From assembly GCA_017792465.1 (NCBI GenBank), contig CP051234.1:2358606-2422605 (forward strand): 64,000 nucleotides of DNA, written 5' to 3'. The translations under genes were made by a program, and so were the position numbers. The notes beneath the pieces were generated by a model. That model saw only the letters and a program-made list of their open reading frames with translations. It was not told where the DNA came from and searched no databases. This stretch comes from Filomicrobium sp. (GTDB lineage: Bacteria; Pseudomonadota; Alphaproteobacteria; Rhizobiales; Hyphomicrobiaceae). Of the stretch, positions 42,535 to 49,747 are shown in pieces (the stretch's first letter is position 1; the number at the start of each line of letters is the position of its first letter).

Positions 42535-43668
42535 ATGAATGAAACGACACCGGTCTGCGAAACGCAGCCCGCAACAACTGTTTGCAGAGATGTGCGCAGG
42601 CCGATTGGCATGCTTTGCGAGTTGACCTACCGCTGTCCGCTGCAGTGTCCTTATTGCTCGAACCCAGTCGACATTTCCCGCGGACGAAACGAACTCTCGG
42701 CGGCCGAATGGCAGGACGTCCTGCGTCAGGCCGCCGAGCTTGGGGTTCTGCAAATTCACCTCTCCGGCGGCGAGCCGTGTTTGCGGCAGGATCTCGAAGA
42801 AATCCTCCAGACCGCCGTCGAGGTCGAGCTTTATACAAACCTGATTACGTCGGGCGTGACGCTGACGCGAGATCGGTTGGCGCGCCTAGCCGACATCGGG
42901 CTCGACCACGTGCAACTCTCGATCCAGGACGTCGATCCTGAGGGCGCCGATTTAATCTCAAACTACAAGGGCGGCACCGAGAAGAAACGCGATGTTGCTC
43001 GCTGGGTAAAAGAGCTGGATCTGCCGCTGACGGTCAATGTTGTGGTTCATCGTCACAATATCGAAAATACGGCGCGCATCATAGATTACGCCGTCGAACT
43101 GGGCGCGCAGCGCATCGAGCTCGCCCATGTCCAATACTACGCGTGGGCGCAGCTTAACCGCGCCGCGCTTATCCCAACGCGCGAGCAGTTTTATCATTCG
43201 GTGAAAATCGCCAACGAAGCCAAGGAGCGCTTGAAAGGCGTGATGGTTTTCGACGTGGTCGCGCACGATCACTACGCGAAGAGACCGAAACCCTGCATGG
43301 GTGGATGGGGCCGCAGCCTGATCGATATCTCGCCGTCCGGAAAGATGATGCCGTGTCAGGAGTGCGAGACAATTCCCGGCATCGAGATCGACAACGTGCG
43401 CGATAGGCCACTCGCCGATATCTGGTTCAAAGGGCAAGCGTTTGAAATGTTTCGCGGGACGGACTGGATGAAAGAGCCGTGCAAAACATGCGATCGCAGA
43501 GAAATCGACTGGGGCGGCTGTCGGTGTCAGGCGCTGGCGGTTACAGGCGATGCGGCCGCGACCGACCCGGCCTGCAATCTGTCGCCCTATCATGAAGAGT
43601 TCGCAGCAATTGCCGAACGGGAATCTCGGGAGGCGCCACCGCCGTTCAAATACCGACGGCTGGGTTGA
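42535..43668 (+). CDS. pqqE: PQQ biosynthesis radical SAM enzyme PqqE
   Basis: A 377-residue radical SAM protein that cross-links Glu and Tyr of the PqqA peptide, aided by PqqD. The SAM [4Fe-4S] motif is C34-x3-C38-x2-C41 (LTYRCPLQCPYCSNP). Further PqqE blocks are GVLQIHLSGGEPCLR, LYTNLITSGVTL, LDHVQLSIQDVD, ELAHVQYYAWAQLNRAAL and the SPASM cluster region (KPCMGGWGRSL, MPCQECETIPG, EPCKTCDRREIDWGGCRCQAL). All are intact. The gene ends without pqqD; a GC-rich hairpin is seen at 43740-43766. pqqA, pqqB and pqqD must lie elsewhere if this locus makes PQQ. Confidence 0.97.
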   Translation: MNETTPVCETQPATTVCRDVRRPIGMLCELTYRCPLQCPYCSNPVDISRGRNELSAAEWQDVLRQAAELGVLQIHLSGGEPCLRQDLEEILQTAVEVELYTNLITSGVTLTRDRLARLADIGLDHVQLSIQDVDPEGADLISNYKGGTEKKRDVARWVKELDLPLTVNVVVHRHNIENTARIIDYAVELGAQRIELAHVQYYAWAQLNRAALIPTREQFYHSVKIANEAKERLKGVMVFDVVAHDHYAKRPKPCMGGWGRSLIDISPSGKMMPCQECETIPGIEIDNVRDRPLADIWFKGQAFEMFRGTDWMKEPCKTCDRREIDWGGCRCQALAVTGDAAATDPACNLSPYHEEFAAIAERESREAPPPFKYRRLG

Positions 43669-43812
43669 ACTCGCGTTTTCGAGAGATCACAATTTTGGCT
43701 CACCGACGACCAATGTTCGGCCGGGGCCAAACGAGTTTCGGCGACGCACCGCGAGGGTGCGCCGCCTGGGCAGGTGCGAGACCTACCGGAAACCGATGGA
43801 ATCGAAGGCTTA

Positions 43813-44007
43813 TTAGCCGTCCTTCTTCTTATCGGAGGCATCTGCCGTAGACTTCGAAGGCTCGGTGCCCCACTTTTCGCGCTGCGTGATCAGTTCGCTT
43901 GCAGATTTGGTTGTGAGTGCCGGGCGGCCTGCGACGGAGTCGTCGGCGAAAGCCACATTCGGCGTGACAGCGACCAATGCGAGGGCGGCGAGCATTGCGT
44001 ATTTCAT
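43813..44007 (-). CDS. Small exported protein, unknown
   Basis: A 64-residue protein with a near-perfect ribosome site (AAAGGAGG) seven bases before the ATG. A signal peptide (MKYAMLAALALVAVTPNVAFA) is followed by a 42-residue hydrophilic chain, DDSVAGRPALTTKSASELITQ, that turns into a Lys/Asp/Ser-rich tail ending DKKKDG. It has no cysteine. It is convergent with pqqE. No known family; it is called real because of the ribosome site and signal peptide. An upstream ATG at 44064 lacks both. Confidence 0.75.
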   Translation of the reverse strand: MKYAMLAALALVAVTPNVAFADDSVAGRPALTTKSASELITQREKWGTEPSKSTADASDKKKDG

Positions 44008-44348
44008 TGGTTCCTCCTTTTGATTTTTATCGACCTTAACGTCGGCTTGAACGAATTGCCGCACAGAGGGTTCCCATCAAAAATGCTCTACCGGCTCACA
44101 TTGAATTGAATGATGGATGGTCTTGACGCGGCGCCGGATAAACACCTCGCGCCTTTTTTTTCTCCACGCCAAGAAAGACGGACGTATCGCGCGATCATCC
44201 GGCCAAGCGAGCGAGAGCTAACGAGATCGCAGCAATCGGTCTCTTTTACTGGCGTGCAAGATGCACCGATGAGTTCGTCCCTAAGCAAGCTGCCAGGAAC
44301 GCTCATCGAAGGCGTAGGATGACGGCATTGGAGTAGGCGTTTCTCGAC
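44008..44348. other. Intergenic region, no feature seen
   Basis: Between the small exported protein and the 2-hydroxyacid dehydrogenase, both on the minus strand. Short open frames (for example 44110-44322 plus) have no ribosome site and no recognisable product. No repeats noted. Confidence 0.5.
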
Positions 44349-45347
44349 CTAGAACATCGCCGAATGCACGCGGTCAGGCGGATTGTGGCCGTCGGCGAAG
44401 GTCTTGATGTTGATGATGACCTTTTCGCCCATATCGATCCGGCCTTCCAAGGTCGCCGAGCCAAGGTGCGGCAGCGCCACGACCCGATCCGACTTGAGGA
44501 GTTTCGGATTGATCGCGGGCTCGTGCTCGAAAACGTCGAGACCGGCACCGGCGATTGCGCTTTGTTCGATCAATCGCGCGAGTTCGTTCTCGTCGATGAC
44601 TTCGCCACGCGCCGTGTTGACAATATAGGCTTCAGGCTTCAACAGCCTGAGACGGCGCGCCGACAACAGGTGATAGGTCGCCGGGGTGTGCGGACAGTTG
44701 ACGGAAATAATGTCCATGCGGGCCAGCATCTGGTCGAGGCTTTCCCAGTAGTTCGCGTTCGTCTCCTGCTCGACCTCTTTGGGGAGCGGGCGACGGTTGT
44801 GATAGTGGACCTCCAAACCGAATGCGCGTGCGCGGCGGGCGACGGCCTGGCCGATGCGGCCCATCCCGATAATGCCAAGGCGCTTTCCGTAAATACGCCG
44901 GCCGAGCATCCAGGTCGGCGACCAGCCGGCCCATTCGGTTTGCGGGTCCTTCATGTACAAGGTCGCTTCGGCGAGCCGTCTGGGAACCGCAAGGATCAGC
45001 GCCATCGTCATATCGGCGGTGTCTTCGGTCAGCACGCCGGGCGTGTTGGTGACGATGATGCCGCGGTTGTTGGCCGTATCTAGGTCGACGTTATCGACGC
45101 CGGTCCCGAAGTTTGCGATCAGCCGCAGTTGATCGCCGGCTTGCGAGAGCACGGAGCGGTCGACGCGGTCGGTGACCGTCGGCACGAGAACGTCGGCCGT
45201 TTTGGCAGCCTGGACGAGTTCGGCCGGGGACATGGGCGTATCGGATGCGTTGAGATGTACATCGAACAGCTCGCGCATGCGGGACTCTACGATATCAGGC
45301 AGCTTGCGCGTGACGATGACGACGGGCTTCTTCGGGCTGTTCGGCAT
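44349..45347 (-). CDS. D-isomer-specific 2-hydroxyacid dehydrogenase (glyoxylate/hydroxypyruvate reductase type)
   Basis: A 332-residue NAD(P)H-dependent cytosolic enzyme. The cofactor loop LGIIGMGRIGQAVARRARAFGLEVHYHNR, the substrate-binding NFGTGVDNVDL, the catalytic Arg in VNTARGEVIDENEL, Glu/Asp in AGAGLDVFEHEPAINP and His in VALPHLGSAT are all present. The protein groups with GyaR-like glyoxylate reductases by these motifs. In serine-cycle methylotrophs a hydroxypyruvate reductase works in formaldehyde assimilation, but that is a different subgroup, so this role is not claimed. It is transcribed divergently from the SH3-domain gene. Confidence 0.92.
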   Translation of the reverse strand: MPNSPKKPVVIVTRKLPDIVESRMRELFDVHLNASDTPMSPAELVQAAKTADVLVPTVTDRVDRSVLSQAGDQLRLIANFGTGVDNVDLDTANNRGIIVTNTPGVLTEDTADMTMALILAVPRRLAEATLYMKDPQTEWAGWSPTWMLGRRIYGKRLGIIGMGRIGQAVARRARAFGLEVHYHNRRPLPKEVEQETNANYWESLDQMLARMDIISVNCPHTPATYHLLSARRLRLLKPEAYIVNTARGEVIDENELARLIEQSAIAGAGLDVFEHEPAINPKLLKSDRVVALPHLGSATLEGRIDMGEKVIINIKTFADGHNPPDRVHSAMF

Positions 45348-45487
45348 GTTCTCTTGGATAACTCAGTTAGTTCATTGCGGGGCACACTTTTCGAGTGTGT
45401 CGTGCTTGTCTATCAGATGGTCACAAGCATGACAAAGCTCTGGGTTGTTGTCTTTCAGAACAATTTCCATCGATTCGAGGCCAGCGC

Positions 45488-46015
45488 GTGGACAGAACGG
45501 GCATTATTGTTAAGGCATTGGCCATGGCGGCGTTTTTTTCGGCACTTGCCGCGGCGGATGCCGGTGCCCAGTCGGCTGCCGCAAAGCCACCGCGCTTTGT
45601 CAGTCTCAAAGCCAGCGAAGTGAACCTGCGCAAGGGGCCGGGCACCGAATACCCGATCGCCTGGGTATTTCGCCGGGCCGGGCTGCCGGTCAAGATCCTG
45701 CGCGAATACGAGGCCTGGCGCGAAGTCACCGACATTGACGGGACCAAAGGATGGGTGGTGCGGACGCTTTTGTCGAACCGGCGGACGGCACAGATCGTCG
45801 GTCCCAAGCGTGCGACGGGCGCGGAAGCCCCCCAGGAACCGCTCCTGGAGCGGCCGCGAGCCAGGGCCAAAGCCGTTGCGCTCGTCGAAGCCGGCGTAAT
45901 CGCCGATCTGCATACGTGCGACGGGACGTGGTGCGAGGTTTCGGTGGGCGATTTCAAAGGCTATCTGCAGCAGAACAAGCTGTGGGGCGTCGGCATCGGT
46001 GAAAAGCTGGACTAA
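45488..46015 (+). CDS. Exported bacterial SH3-domain protein
   Basis: About 175 residues. The GTG start at 45488 (preceded by GAGG) gives a signal peptide VKALAMAAFFSALAAADAGAQ; an ATG 12 codons later would shorten it. A first SH3b unit covers about 38-95 (VSLKASEVNLRKGPGTEYPIAWVFRRAGLPVKILREYEAWREVTDIDGTKGWVVRTLLS), and a weaker second one about 125-170 (VALVEAGVIADLHTCDGTWCEVSVGDFKGYLQQNKLWGV). SH3b domains bind peptidoglycan or proteins, so a wall-associated role is likely. Copy B of the hairpin-rich repeat begins only 15 bases after its stop. Confidence 0.88.
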   Translation: MDRTGIIVKALAMAAFFSALAAADAGAQSAAAKPPRFVSLKASEVNLRKGPGTEYPIAWVFRRAGLPVKILREYEAWREVTDIDGTKGWVVRTLLSNRRTAQIVGPKRATGAEAPQEPLLERPRARAKAVALVEAGVIADLHTCDGTWCEVSVGDFKGYLQQNKLWGVGIGEKLD

Positions 46016-46030
46016 GCAGGGTTTTTGTTT

Positions 46031-46400
46031 GGCCCTTCAGGTGCCGACACGGCACCCGGGCCATGACAGTTCCATTCGGCCCTTCGGATGCCCACGCCTT
46101 CGGCGCATCCGCGCCATGCCAGCTCCATTCGGCCCTTCAGGTGCCGACACGGCACCCGGGCCATGACATTTCTCCGCAACGGCCCGGAGGGCCAGGGGAG
46201 CAAGGCGACCCGGCGCTAGCCCAACACCGGCTTGCCGAGTGTTGGCGAATATGCGCCGCCCCGTCGGAGCGACCAGCGCCGTAGGCGCGGTACGGTCGCG
46301 TGAGACATAATAATTGCGCGCTTCGGTTGCCCACTGCTCATATTGCATGGCGCACACTTCCTAAAGTCGTGTGCGGCTGGTCGCGGCATCCGCGCCATGC
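46031..46400. repeat. Multi-hairpin intergenic repeat, copy B, with 100-bp tandem units
   Basis: Unit 1 (46031-46068) and unit 3 (46131-46168) are identical for 38 bases and lie exactly 100 bp apart. Each folds GGCCC-ttca-GGTGCC-gacac-GGCACC-c-GGGCC. Unit 2 between them has GGATGC/GCATCC as its stem. Next come GGCCCGGAGGGCC with GGGGAGCAAGGCGACCCGGC (46181-46214), a hairpin CCAACAC/GTGTTGG (46221-46245), and GTCGGA-GCGACC...GGTCGC-GTGAGA enclosing GCGCC-gta-GGCGC (46263-46305). A nested hairpin with loop TTCCTAAAGTC ends it (about 46346-46370). The modules match copy A at 21364-21583. Not coding; open frames inside it are artefacts. Confidence 0.8.
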
Positions 46401-46450
46401 CAATTCCGCGGCGCCTTCGATATTCGATACTTTGCTTGAGACAAAAAAAG

Positions 46451-46473
46451 ACGGCGGCTCCGAGGGGCCGCCG
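46451..46473 (-). terminator. Intrinsic terminator of the OmpA-family gene
   Basis: On the minus strand ACGGCGGCC and GGCCGCCGT-type arms pair around CCTCGGA, followed by CTTTTTTTG. It lies about 30 bases after the stop codon at 46505. Confidence 0.9.
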
Positions 46474-46504
46474 TTTGTCGTTTTCAGGTTGGTTGAACCG
46501 TCGA

Positions 46505-48298
46505 TCAGTTCTTGTCGAACAGTTCGTTGCCGTCGCTATCAAGGCTGATCTGGTCGTTTTCCTTAGCCAGCAGAGGCGTAATGCGGCGGATGGCAACGCG
46601 GCGGTTACGCGACTCTGGTCCCTCGGTGTCGACCTTCAGGAACTGCTCGCCATAGCCCTGGGTGACGAGGTTTTCGGGAGGGATCTCGAAATACTCGGTC
46701 AAGGCGTCGGCAACGGATGATGCCCGGCGGTCGGACAGGTCGAGGTTATCGATCTTGTCACCGGTTGCGTCGGTGTGGCCTTCAATCAGGAAAACTTCAT
46801 CGGGGTTTTCCTTGATGGCTTCTTCCATCGCCGCACCGATCTCTTCAAGCTTGTCGATCTGCTCGACGGGGATCTCATCGGAGCCCAATGCGAACGTGAT
46901 CGTGTCGAGATCGATACGAGGCATGTAGCCGCGCAAGTCGTTGTTCACCAGGATCTGGTTCAAGGTGTAGTAACGGCCGACCTCGGCGACAGGCTCAGCG
47001 GTGATCGTCTCATAGACGGTCTCCACAGATGCGTGTGAAGGTTCGACGATATAGCGATCGCGCGGACCTCTATAGCGTACAGGCTCGACTTCGACGTCGA
47101 TGTCGCCTTCATCCCACCAGCTCGGGCGGTTGTCGAAGAGAACCGTGACGCGGTTGTTCGGATAAGCGCGGTAACGGCGCACGATGAAGCCGCTGCTGTC
47201 GCGAACGGTGACAACGCGCGACCCATCCGGGCGAACGACAATCGAGCGGGTCCAGCCGTTTCTCAGGTCTTCTGAGTAGTAGTCCCGGGCGCGCCAATCC
47301 AGACGGCGGTCGTCATTGTGATGGATGAAGTAGGCCGTTGTCGCGGCGGCTCCGACGAGGGCACCTGCAGCTAGCGCCGTGTAGATGACACGGTTGTTCC
47401 GGCGCTTGACGACCTTCGCACGCTCATGGAAGCGGAAGTCACGGAACGAATTGCGGTTGTTGCGGCGGCGCTGGTTCTTGAGCCAGTTGTTCTGCCGCTT
47501 GAGGATCGCATTGCGTTTCGCGAGGCGCTGCTGAGCATTGCGTTTCGGCTTGATTTCCCGGCGCAGGGTTTTACGGCGCGCTTGCAGCTGACGGTACTTC
47601 TGATTGTTGACCTGCGTCTGACGGCGCTGGACCTGTCTGCGGCGAGCCAAATCAGCGCGGGCTTTCGACCGGTCGGCCTGAAGTCTGTCCTGTTTGCGCT
47701 CTTCAATTGCGCGGTTTCTCTGGCGGAGCTTTTGCAAACGGTCCCGCTTTTCGGCACGGTCGGTTTGCAGTTCTTTGCGGTCTTGCTGGCGCTGCTTTTG
47801 AAGACGCTCAAGCTTGCGCTGCCGGAGGGCTTTCTGAGAATCGTTAGCCTGTTTGGTTTTGAGGCGTTGTTGCTGACGCTGTTTTTGCAGCTTCTGCTTG
47901 GCCTGCAAGCGCTGCTGTTGGCGACGCTTTTGCAACTGCAATTTTTGCTGCGGAGTCAGCTTGCGATTGGCTGCTTTCTTCTTTGCAGCCTCTCTGGCTC
48001 TGTTAGCCTGACTTGGGGCCAGGCGCTTCGGAGCAGCTTTTCTTTTCTGCTGGTTTGCACGCTGCTGCTGCTGCCGAGCCTTCTGGCGCTTTTGCTGCAC
48101 CGCTTGGCGCGCTCTTTGGCGTTTGAGCTGTAGGGCTTTTCTTTGCTCAGGCGTGAGCTGCTGGTTGGCCTTTTGAGCCAGAACCAACGGGGCTTTTCCA
48201 GCGGCTGGCGATTGCGCCAATGCCGGTCCGGCAACTAGTAGCGTCACTCCCAATGTGATTTTTAGGCCCAATGTGATCTTTAGGATCGCAGATTTCAT
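46505..48298 (-). CDS. OmpA-family protein with long Gln/Lys/Arg-rich coiled coil
   Basis: A 597-residue exported protein. Signal peptide MKSAILKITLGLKITLGVTLLVAGPALAQ contains LKITLG twice. Residues about 35-280 are a highly charged helix of Gln, Arg, Lys and Ala (QRARQAVQQKRQKARQQQQRA and similar). A hydrophobic segment VIYTALAAGALVGAAATTAYFIHH follows at about 307-330, then DDRRLDWRARDYYSEDL and a beta-rich part. Residues about 475-580 form the OmpA peptidoglycan-binding domain (TFALGSDEIPVEQIDKLEEIG, IEGHTDATGDKIDNLDLSDRRASSVADAL, QGYGEQFLKVDTEGPESRNRRVAIRRI), with the diaminopimelate-binding Asp/Arg kept. Probably links the inner membrane or a long spacer to the wall. Confidence 0.88.
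   Translation of the reverse strand: MKSAILKITLGLKITLGVTLLVAGPALAQSPAAGKAPLVLAQKANQQLTPEQRKALQLKRQRARQAVQQKRQKARQQQQRANQQKRKAAPKRLAPSQANRAREAAKKKAANRKLTPQQKLQLQKRRQQQRLQAKQKLQKQRQQQRLKTKQANDSQKALRQRKLERLQKQRQQDRKELQTDRAEKRDRLQKLRQRNRAIEERKQDRLQADRSKARADLARRRQVQRRQTQVNNQKYRQLQARRKTLRREIKPKRNAQQRLAKRNAILKRQNNWLKNQRRRNNRNSFRDFRFHERAKVVKRRNNRVIYTALAAGALVGAAATTAYFIHHNDDRRLDWRARDYYSEDLRNGWTRSIVVRPDGSRVVTVRDSSGFIVRRYRAYPNNRVTVLFDNRPSWWDEGDIDVEVEPVRYRGPRDRYIVEPSHASVETVYETITAEPVAEVGRYYTLNQILVNNDLRGYMPRIDLDTITFALGSDEIPVEQIDKLEEIGAAMEEAIKENPDEVFLIEGHTDATGDKIDNLDLSDRRASSVADALTEYFEIPPENLVTQGYGEQFLKVDTEGPESRNRRVAIRRITPLLAKENDQISLDSDGNELFDKN
48249..48284. repeat. 18-bp tandem duplication inside the signal peptide coding region
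   Basis: CCCAATGTGATTTTTAGG and CCCAATGTGATCTTTAGG are adjacent and match at 17 of 18 positions. They encode LKITLG twice in frame and lengthen the hydrophobic core of the OmpA-family protein's signal peptide. Confidence 0.85.
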
Positions 48299-48550
48299 GG
48301 ATTTCAACCTTCGCTTCTTCGGCGTAGTCGTCAGTCTGGTAAAACGCATCTGGCTACATTTCGTTGCGGCGGACGCGCATTTCGTTTTTTGAGTTCATTC
48401 CGGTCGGACAGCTGTTTTTCACCAATACCGCCAGATTTTTCCCGACATCGCTTGCCCGCGCAATTTGTTGTCGCGAGGTGGATTAGCACCTGATTGCGGC
48501 AAGATCGCAACAGGATTTACACTGTCAAACGGCGCATTTAGATGGACAAA

Positions 48551-49570
48551 TTAGGGCGCAGCCGTAGCCGAAGCACTGCCGAAGCGGACCCCGATCCCGC
48601 CAATTGCCTGATGGCTGATGAGGTCGTTGGAAAGGAAGCCACCCGGCGGCGGTTCGCCCGACCACCATCTTGCGGCCTGTCGGTAAAGATCGGCGAAAAG
48701 ACCGATCTTGGTGCCGTCGAGTTCGCTCAAAGGAATGTCGTAATGGGCGAATGTGAACTTGTATTCAAGGAAGTAGCTCATGCGCGGGACGCGGAACTCA
48801 AGGCCGATGATGGCTTGAGCGGCGGGCCCTGTATAAAGATATTCGTAGGTGCGGCCGCCGCCCTTCATCAATTGGATTTCCGAGTGGGGCAGGTTCACGC
48901 CGGCACCCAGGCCGCCATAGAGCGAAAGGCGTGGATGGAGATCAAACAGGCGCATCAAACCATTGAGCGTCAGCATGTTGTGCCCGTGGCTATTCTCCAA
49001 ACGGCGGAAGACCTCGCCAAGCTTGGCTTTGCCCGGAGCGGGCTTGCCGTCGAGAATGCCTTTGAAATCGACTTCATTGTCGAGCTCGCCAATCGTTTTG
49101 GAGTGGGTGAAGTCGAGCATCGCGCCGGTGCGGCCCTGCTCAAACCAATTGACCACCCGGACCCCGTAATAGATCGGGTTGTCGAAGGGCTCGGCCCGCC
49201 ATTCGACATTGTTGACGGTGAGATCGTGGACGCCGTCCTTTTTCAGCGTGACCTCGCTGGGATAGGTGTAGGGGGCGCCGGCGTAGAAGGCGACCATCAT
49301 CTCTTTGGTCGGAGGAGCGGCGGAATTCGCGCTGGCGTGCTGGCGCGCAAGAACGTCGGTCGTCTCGGCATCCGGGTCTTCGTGAGCTGCGGCCATCCAA
49401 ATGCCGACCGCCAGAATTGCGGCTGTCCTGGTCAAGCAATCCAGCGCATGACGCACGCCCCGTGCGCGGCGGCGATCCTGCCAGCGCCATTCCTGGCCGA
49501 TATTCGCGTTATTCAGCGTCAGCAACTCGGTTTCCCCCCGGAAGACACGATTTGATGTCTTGGCCTTCAT
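48551..49570 (-). CDS. Outer-membrane beta-barrel protein, possibly lipid A oxidase (LpxQ)-like
   Basis: About 339 residues; the start is uncertain. An ATG at 49570 gives MKAKTSNRVFRG, but the hydrophobic signal LTRTAAILAVGIWMAAAH lies 40-50 residues later, and a GTG at 49456 would start almost at it. The mature part shows amphipathic strands: IYYGVRVVNWFEQGRTGAMLDFTHSKTIG, HGHNMLTLNGLMRLF, LSLYGGLGAGVNLPHSE, YEYLYTGPAAQAIIGLEFRV and MSYFLEYKFTFAHYDIPL, ending GGIGVRFGSASATAAP. By recollection these resemble the rhizobial lipid A oxidase family, outer-membrane enzymes converting glucosamine to 2-aminogluconate. That assignment is tentative; a generic barrel protein is the safe call. Confidence 0.65.
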   Translation of the reverse strand: MKAKTSNRVFRGETELLTLNNANIGQEWRWQDRRRARGVRHALDCLTRTAAILAVGIWMAAAHEDPDAETTDVLARQHASANSAAPPTKEMMVAFYAGAPYTYPSEVTLKKDGVHDLTVNNVEWRAEPFDNPIYYGVRVVNWFEQGRTGAMLDFTHSKTIGELDNEVDFKGILDGKPAPGKAKLGEVFRRLENSHGHNMLTLNGLMRLFDLHPRLSLYGGLGAGVNLPHSEIQLMKGGGRTYEYLYTGPAAQAIIGLEFRVPRMSYFLEYKFTFAHYDIPLSELDGTKIGLFADLYRQAARWWSGEPPPGGFLSNDLISHQAIGGIGVRFGSASATAAP

Positions 49571-49747
49571 TCGTTTTGGCCGACCCCGCCGCCAGCGGAG
49601 CATGCTTGGCATACTATCCACCCGCTCACGGCGAAATGCGCTGCCCGACCATATTCCTTCTTGGATTGGCTGCAAGCCCCTGAGGGCAAGCGCCTTTTAG
49701 CCCTGATATGGACCAGATTTGCGCAGGGGAAAAGTCTGCTCGGCGGC

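Noticed and set aside
46031-46168. 100-bp periodic repeats as a possible CRISPR array
   Set aside because: Only two exact units, each self-pairing, with a related hairpin rather than a unique spacer between them, and no cas genes.
46012-46357. Small minus-strand open frames (starting MLPWPSG or MCAMQYE) in the repeat region
   Set aside because: They consist of the translated hairpin repeat units (CHGPGAVSAPEGPN recurs) and have no ribosome site; sequence conservation is at structure, not protein, level.
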